This document shows positions 48,471-64,000 of a stretch of 64,000 nucleotides of DNA, piece after piece. The translations under genes were made by a program, and so were the position numbers. Source of the DNA: Bugula neritina (Eukaryota > Bryozoa > Gymnolaemata > Cheilostomatida > Bugulidae); the NCBI GenBank assembly GCA_964035545.1, contig OZ037765.1, forward strand, positions 13,200,698 through 13,264,697, given 5' to 3'. Numbering within the stretch: position 1 is the first letter of the stretch; every line of letters starts with the position of its first letter. The notes under the pieces were generated by a model, which saw only the letters and a list, made by a program, of their open reading frames with translations, searched no databases and was not told the DNA's origin.

Positions 48471-48586
48471 ACTTGAAAATATATATCCTTAATAATAAAG
48501 ATATATATTTTCAAGTTGTTTGGTACTTAGATAAAAGACAAAATTATGAGCTCACTGCAAAATTTAAGTTATACAAATTTTGCAGT
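48471..48586. repeat. Two short perfect hairpins upstream of TMEM30A
   Basis: The 17-bp arms ACTTGAAAATATATATC (48471-48487) and its complement (48500-48516) pair perfectly. So do the 12-bp arms ACTGCAAAATTT (48554-48565) and AAATTTTGCAGT (48575-48586). They lie 190-300 bp before the TMEM30A start codon. Confidence 0.8.
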
Positions 48587-48774
48587 TTTATATTTTGGTG
48601 ATGAAAAAAAGATTTAAAAATTAAAATTGAATATATCTTTCATTTAAAGCGATTGTTTACGTGAAGCAACTGAATTGATATACTATTACCTGTAGCATAT
48701 TTGTTTTGATGCCAACATTGGTATTAGATTAATTCTTCACTGCTTTGCAAAGTTTTAATAAATTTTTTCAAGCA

Positions 48775-51700
48775 ATGGCAGACGTGACTGCAGGGAGTGA
48801 TCGCAGTGGGACAGCTGAAACCAAAAAGTCAAAAAAGCCTGCCAGTAAGTTTACCACAAACTGCGTGTCTAAAGGAATTACTATTACTTTGTCTGTGTCA
48901 TGATAAAGTGCTAATTTTTACAATCTTTATTGATTTACTTTGCATCGTGAATTGTTTTAAAAAAAGTTGTGTAATAAATATAGTTTTTCCTAATATGAGT
49001 TTCATGCTTCTTTAAAGATACAGCTTTCAAGCAGCAAAGATTGCCGGCATGGCAGCCAGTAATGACCGCTAAATCCGTCATACCCACATTTTTCATCATA
49101 GGCATAATATTTGTGCCCATAGGAGCTGTTCTGTTTACCACCTCTCAGGCTGTAAGTATTAGCTAGTATTTTATTACATATTAATAATTTATATAAAAAC
49201 TGATGCAAGTTTATAGTCACTATCCCTGTGAGAGCACCTTTGATGGGAAGGAATTTTTAAAGCAGGCTAATATTTATTCATATGTGGCACAGAATCAATT
49301 ATTACTGGATGCTTTTTCTAACATCACCAATGGCTTTTACTGGGGTCTGAGCCCATGACTCCATGTTTACTAAGCAAACACTCTAACGGCCTAGACCACG
49401 GCTGCCCCTTATGTTAATACTTTATATATTATATGTAAAAAGGAAAAAAATGTATCACTCACAAATGGTTTTTTGCAATTTTATTTAAATCTATGGTCCT
49501 TTGCATGAAAGTGGGTCTTAAGTTGCTGCTAAATTATTATGACTTGAGGTCATAAAAACGATTGTACAACATTGTGGCGTGAAATTTTGCTCAATGGTTT
49601 TTTAAATCGGTTTCCCAAATCTTGTATAGCATTATGCATGATTTTAAAAGTGATGAAAGCTGTTTATTTAATGTTATTTTACTATGCGACTTTTATGTTA
49701 TAATTTAATTGATTGGGTTTAAAGATGATGTTAAAATGTAGCTATACATACCTGAAACAACTCTTAATAAATTTTAAAAAAGATAATTCTAATTTTATAA
49801 CTTTTGTATATCCAGTACATAAGTGTGTTTTGAATGTTGAAACCTACTTATGTACATATGTATATGATTTAATTTTTCTTTAACCAATTGTTTTATTGCA
49901 CAACTAAGAATTATAATATTATATTTGTTTGATGAAACTCTAATTTGGTAATATACATGTTACTTCCAATAACTTCATCTTCCAATACATTTATTTATAA
50001 TAATATGATAGTTTTTGTTAATCAATTGTTTCAAGATTATTATGGCTGTATTTTAGGTACAGGAGTTAGTTATTGATTACACTGAGAATGGTACTTGTAG
50101 TGACTGTGCTGATACTCTCAATACCTCAGCAGCACATGACAGTAGTTATGTCCCTTGTATTTGCAGCCTTAACTTTACGCTGGACAATGATTTTAAGGTA
50201 TAGGTGCTATACCAACTTTTGCATTGTTATGTTGATATAACTATTTGTATTTCGCCTTTATATGTTTCCAACTGTTATTCCAGATATGGTCAAGCTTGTT
50301 AGTCAACACATTATTGAGATACTGATTGTTTAATTTGTGATGCATTGGAAAATTTTAGAATGTGAAACAATAATTTATCTCTAACTTGTTCTAATATGGC
50401 CACTACTCACTAGCCATAATACCGCAGCTCTCACTTTGTTACTTTGACTCGGAACAAAACTCATGCAACTTTATCTAACTAACCTAGCGTACTCTGCGTA
50501 GCCCATAAGAGTTTAGTTCTGAATACCACATTTATTGTTTCACATAGGGACCGGTATACATGTACTATGGCTTAGACAACTTCTATCAGAATCACAGGCG
50601 ATATGTGAAGTCAAGAGATGATGTTCAGCTGTTGGGTGAAGTTCGAACTCTTTCAGGTTTAACAGAATTGAGTACGGACTGTAATCCATATAGGTATGTT
50701 TTCTCAACTTACCAATTATTTATATCACCATGTTCCTACTGTTTCCTATTGCTTGCCTCACTCTCTGTAGTATTGAATATAGATACTATAAGGATGCTGT
50801 GTCAACTGTGGATGTTTATGTTTGTAGGACTATAGAAAGTGGTGGCACTGAGATGCTTGTAGCTCCATGTGGCGCAATTGCCAACAGTCTGTTCAATGGT
50901 TGGTGGCTGTATAAATTAACAAAGGACACTTAGTTCTGTTTTTAACATTTTATGAATTGTATGAAAAGATTGGCTTGTAAAGTCAATTAAAAGTGCATGT
51001 ATCTAGGCATTTTACTTTTAATATAGCTATCTTTGCATCAGCATTTGGGTTGCAAATTTGTCAAAGTTTTAAATGTACTCACTTGTTTTCTTTATTTATA
51101 TTTATTAATATAATCTTGAATGACTTATGTAAGGTTCCCATTATAGGTGATCTATGGACTATTTTTAAGGTTTTTACTAATTTTACAGACACATTAAAAT
51201 TGAGATATGAGAATACAATTGTGGAGTTAGATTACAAAGGTATTGCCTGGCCAACTGATAAGAGTTCTAAATTCAAGAATCCTCCATATACGAATGACCT
51301 TTGTGATGCGGAAGGTATGTCTTTATTTTCTAGGAGAAAATTGTATTTAAATATTGCCATTCGTTTTATAATTATTGACTCTTTTTTATAAGCAATAAAT
51401 AGTTTACTTGATAATAAGCAGTTAATTGTGTGTTACAGCGTTTAAGCACACCATCAAACCTCCTAATTGGCCAAAACGTGTTTGTGAACTGGACACCTCA
51501 GATCCAGATAACAATGGCTACCAAAATGAAGACCTCATAGTCTGGATGAGAAATGCAGCTTTGCCAAACTTTAGGAAACTCTACAGGAAAATTAAACCCT
51601 CTGATACTTTTAAGGATGGTGGTCTACCTGAGGGCAACTACGTCTTGGAAATTGAATATAGTATGTTGATAAAGTTGTCTCTATTGTATTGGTTATAAAT

Positions 51701-53475
51701 ATGAATCACTATTTGCAGAATCTTACTTGGTGACCAAATGTTAACAGCTGTCCAGTCAACCAATCATTAATATACCAGCTCTGACTACTAAACCTTCAGC
51801 TAATCAGGGTGCAGATTGAGATTCACTAAATTAAACTACAGATAAATCCATTTTAAATTAAATGTTGTAATCTCGCTATTAAACAATCCATAATCTTGTA
51901 AACATTTAGTGTTGAGATGAATAAATTTTTTAGTATCTTGTGTTAGTTAAAACTAGTCTCTGTACATTAGATTGCTCTTCGTCAAATAGCTAGAGATTGT
52001 TCTTTACTGTTTATTGCAATACTATTGTAAGTATTGCTATGCAAAGCTGAAATCTGTAGTTCTGATAAGTTAGTTTGGTTATTAGAAACAAATTTTAGCA
52101 ATAATGCTTTTGCTAGATCATATTGCTTTGTTAATTGAACCTATTCTGTTGCTACTGCTGAAGGTTGATGATACTTATTTTTAAATTATATGATATAGTT
52201 TTTAAAATATCCAAACTGGCTAAAATGTTGATCCTAAAAAAATTAAATTTGTGAATCAAATCTTTAATGCGACATATTTTCCATTCTGATGATGACCCAA
52301 GGGTATAAGTTAAAACTTAAGTGTTTCAATAATATTTTTCTGGTAATATTTTAATGGCCTAGTTGTGTTAAATATATTTTTTATAAAATTGCTGCTAAGT
52401 TTTATTGCATAAGTCTTACAAAATGCATAGATGAAAATTTATTAATCCATACAAGTTAAATAAAATTGTTTGTCAATAGAACTCTCCTGAAACTTCACTC
52501 CCTTGTTTGTTATATTGCTCTTTGCATATGATCAGTAGGTGAGATGGTCAACTTTGTATATTGATTTTAATTGTCGTTGCAGATTATCCAGTAACAGTTT
52601 TTGGTGGACGTAAAAAGATGATTTTGTCAACGGTGAGCTGGATTGGTGGAAAAAACTCATTTCTTGGAATTGCTTACATCACCGTAGGAGTAATCTGCCT
52701 TCTGCTGGCTGTAATGTTTCTAGTTATTTGGTGTCGAACAAAGAAGTGAGTCTTCATGAATGGTTGTAAATTGGTTCTTTTTATTTCAATTCATACTACA
52801 TAAATAATTTACACTACAGTACGTCAATATGTTATGTCCAATTATTCAAACATCATAATCATAGCAACCAAAGTAAAATATAATTGGTCATTGAACAGGT
52901 AAATTTAATTGTTCACCAGAATTATACGTTACTCTGTTACAGTCTAAAGCAGTTTTCTGTGTTCTTGCAAGTTCTAAAAACAACCTTAAATTGCAGTTGG
53001 TTGTTCAGTTGTTTTTGGTTTTTTAATATTCATGTCATAAAGTAATTTGCAGTATACTTTTTAACACACATACATATGATTATTTAAAATTATTTATGAA
53101 AATCGATTTTTCGACATTGTCAACATTTAGGTTCTTAACCTATGTAATTTTATAAGCACCTTGAGGCCGCTGACTCTTACTCAAATTTGCAATATCTTTC
53201 ATCACCTATCTAAGAGGTTATACATACAATAATGTTTTTTGTATCTCACTGCATTGGGGTTAAATCTTGTAACCCCTGCTTTTTATAGTGATTTACTTTT
53301 AAATATGTGTTATTTAGTACTTTAACATGCAGTGAATAAGTTAAGCTCTTAGTTGTAAACTAGACTAATAACCTTAGTAGGTATTTGGAATGTATAATTC
53401 AATGAAACTGAAAAATACTTGTGTTGTAGAAACCAAGAAACCCTAGAGATAACCAACAAGACAAACTTTAACTAG
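48775..53475 (+). CDS. TMEM30A: TMEM30A/CDC50 phospholipid-flippase beta subunit
   Basis: CDC50 proteins pair with P4-ATPases and are needed for their ER exit and lipid flipping. Nine exons join in phase: 48775-48844, 49018-49151, 50057-50197, 50548-50693, 50828-50898, 51189-51314, 51439-51660, 52583-52745, 53430-53475, giving 372 aa. Two membrane helices flank the exoplasmic domain (about residues 44-64 and 330-353). Family motifs include [79 protein letters not shown] and [17 protein letters not shown]. Paired cysteines CSDC and CIC occur in the domain. The final short exon adds [14 protein letters not shown]; without splicing the frame ends at a TGA overlapping the donor after RTKK. Confidence 0.95.
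49206..49410 (-). mobile_element. tRNA-derived SINE, copy 1 (TMEM30A intron 2)
   Basis: Read on the minus strand from 49410, the head resembles a tRNA. It starts GGGGCAGCCGTGGTCTAGGC, has an A-box-like segment, and a B-box-like GGGCTCAGACCCC (49342-49354). The body ends CAGGGATAGTGACTATAAAC. The second copy at 57161-57354 shares head and tail. It is not a functional tRNA gene because the cloverleaf is incomplete. Confidence 0.75.
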
Positions 53476-55880
53476 GAGTAAAATGGGAACACTATGGGCA
53501 ACGTGCAACCAACTTTTCACAGCTAAATCTCTGCACAGCCTTGCAGTTCTCAATAATCTGAAATAACGAAGTATACATTTGTATGCAGTTGCTGGCCTTT
53601 CTGATTCAGTTGTCATGCTATTTTGATTTTATGTTGTTTTTCTAGTCTTTCTTTCAAAGCCTCAATCTAACAAGTAAAAAGAAAACTCTTTATTTTATGA
53701 CACCAATCAGTTTATTGTATGCAAAATTTTAATTTATAGTATGCTTATAGAATATATTATATATTACTATTGGACTTGTTTATTTCTAATATCTATTTTT
53801 TTATCATTCCACAAACTAATAAACTTAGTACATGGTAGAGTTTCTTCTGAGTATAGCTTTTACTTTCTCACACCCATGAGTCATAACTATTTCATTAGAA
53901 CGAAATATACTGTACTATTGTTGAGTCAACCTCCACGGTTGGTTGCAAATCTTTCAACTCAACTGCCTCTAAATTTAATGCTATGGAATAATACAATTCA
54001 TAATCTATTTTACATTGAAATCTAATGCATTAAATGGCCCCTTTATGTGTGGCGTATTTATCTATTTGTATATCTTTATATATAATAATTATGTTGGTAT
54101 AATACATGTGAACTTTTAGGAAACTATTATTTTAATATTGATATACGTATATAATGACATAAAATCAAAGTAATTATACATTGTTGGGCAATCTATCAAT
54201 CAACGGCTGAAAAATTTTCCTTAGTTTAAGTTCAATTGGTCTAGAAATTTATCCAATAAACAATTTGACTCTATTCTCTAACTAAATTGCTTATAACAAT
54301 TTGCAAAAACAGGAGTAGGTACTAATTACAGGTTGATAAATAATGAGTAGATGACTTGCATTGGCACTTACAAATTAATCCTTTCAATGATACATTCACT
54401 TAAATATTGTAATTCCATTATAATTATGAGGGCTTTGCTGTCTCTGGTGTCGCATGCCAACACCATTGTGCAACTTAGCATCATATAGGAATATTGACAC
54501 ATTGCTAAATATAATTGTCATTTTATGTCGTATAGTAGATTACAGCATGTGCGGCTACATTTTACATAGATGTACAATACGCCTCAACTAGAATACCATT
54601 AGAACAACACAGATCAATAATTTAGTCAATAATTATTCTTACTACGGTAATGTGCTTTACAAAGTGCACATTAGTATGTATGAGAACTAGTCCACTGCTA
54701 GAACATTCCTACTCTGTAGTTTTATGCATTCTGAGTTGCTGCATCTAATAGTAACAGTAATTCTTCTTACTAACCAGAAGGAAAGGGCAAATAAGCTTTC
54801 ACTTTTGGAGGTAAGCTGCGAGCTTTTGTTACCATTAATTTACAACTACTCCATTAACTGTATTTGGAGATATCATAGCTAATTCATTACTCTGAAAACA
54901 ATGTTTTGTGAGTAGATGCAAATTTTTGATCAACTTGGATTTTAATTTTTGGTTCATATTATTTTATCAACACAAATTTGTTGAATTGAAACTAGTTGCA
55001 AAACCTGCTTCTTTGAACTCTTCAGTCTGTGGCAGGCTTTACTTCACAAATTAGCTGGTGATGTAAACAATTACATACAAATTGCATTAAACCTTTTTCT
55101 TTTATATCAATAGGTTATAGGAAGTTGGGCTAAAATTAGAGTGACCTAACATTTAGTGTATTGACACTCGGCCTTAAATTTTATTCAAAGTTGCATTTTA
55201 GTGCAAATTAAGTCTAAAGAATTATATATATTCAGAAATGTATCATATTTGAGCTTCAGACAATAAGGTTATAAGGAGCCTAAAGTCCAACTTCTATATA
55301 ACCAGTTGTAGTTCTAAAAATAAACTGAATATAATATGATTTACATTTAAATGGCTGGCAAAAATTAATATCAACTCCACCATAAAATTATGAACAAGAA
55401 ACAATCAATGTTAAAAGATTTTAAAACCTTTCAACAACCTCTTTTACATATAATTTTACAATGCAATTGTGATAAACTTGTTTGAACCTAGCTAGTTATT
55501 ATGAAAATTTGCTATGGATAATTTACATTTACATAATGGGTGCATGCAGTTGTAGTTTATCACAACATAGGCCAACAGAAAATGTTGCTGTGTGCAGTGT
55601 AATTCTAGCAGTTGTGTAACAGTTTGTGACACACACTCCATAAGCCAAAATTATAGAGTAAAACTTAAAAACTTAAGAGTGAAACTAGTGAAAAGGGAAA
55701 ATTGATGTAATAAAATTATTTTATCTACTGATGCAACTAATATTTCAATTGAATCATTAGCTGTAGATGCACTATTACTAGGACTTGCAAAGTTTAAAGT
55801 TCCAGATGAAAAGGAACCACCTGTAATACTGGAGTTGGCTTGTTGAAACAAATGCACTATTCTGGTTACTGCAAGCAAAA
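53476..55880. other. TMEM30A 3' end and intergenic region before synapsin
   Basis: AATAAA at 53818-53823 is a candidate TMEM30A polyadenylation signal. The rest is AT-rich without recognisable genes or transposons. The synapsin promoter and any 5' untranslated exon should lie near the right end, but no TATA box is obvious. Confidence 0.5.

Positions 55881-64000
<8,120 letters not shown>

Noticed and set aside
49340-49410. A tRNA gene on the minus strand.
   Set aside because: A- and B-box-like words exist but the cloverleaf is incomplete and a second diverged copy with a SINE tail is present.

Overview
The window is genomic DNA from an AT-rich, intron-rich metazoan. Genes are split by GT-AG introns, coding exons are short, and introns are full of minisatellites and decayed transposons. 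The encoded proteins match animal families (SorLA, synapsin, CDC50/TMEM30, HSPBAP1, ZC2HC1). The divergence, small introns and nine-repeat LDLa cluster suggest an invertebrate, perhaps a lophotrochozoan. The phylum is inference; nothing in the sequence fixes it.

Layout: 1-8090 is gene-free and repeat-built. It holds an RTE-like LINE 3' end, blocks of cryptically simple CAT/ACT-rich DNA, a TIR DNA transposon interrupted by a second LINE with target-site duplications, a GC-rich palindromic island, and an RTE-like LINE that lost its reverse transcriptase. 8091-10756 (+) is HSPBAP1, a JmjC protein in 7 coding exons. 11078-39208 (-) is a complete SORL1/SorLA gene in 42 coding exons (about 2281 aa), tail-to-tail with HSPBAP1. 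Its introns carry four minisatellites (18-, 20-, 27- and 33-bp units), a hAT element with a perfect 8-bp target-site duplication, and a perfect 38-bp hairpin. 39209-39854 is a short head-to-head promoter. 39855-45912 (+) is ZC2HC1A (8 exons, 357 aa), with a long-TIR element in intron 1. 48775-53475 (+) is TMEM30A/CDC50 (9 exons, 372 aa). 55881 to the window end (+) is the 5' part of synapsin (6 exons, first 242 residues), running off the right edge.

I rebuilt exon models by reading frames across junctions: every proposed junction keeps phase, and predicted proteins align in order to the known family architecture. No operon logic applies. Several genes act in membrane traffic (SORL1 sorting receptor, TMEM30A flippase subunit, synapsin on synaptic vesicles), but I see no evidence that their proximity is functional. 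No rRNA, intact tRNA gene, CRISPR array or prokaryotic system is present. The best unexplained signals are structural: the AG-free 1.7-kb intronic minisatellite, several perfect short hairpins, the GC palindromic island, the dispersed cryptically simple blocks, and a short motif shared by two unrelated transposon relics.
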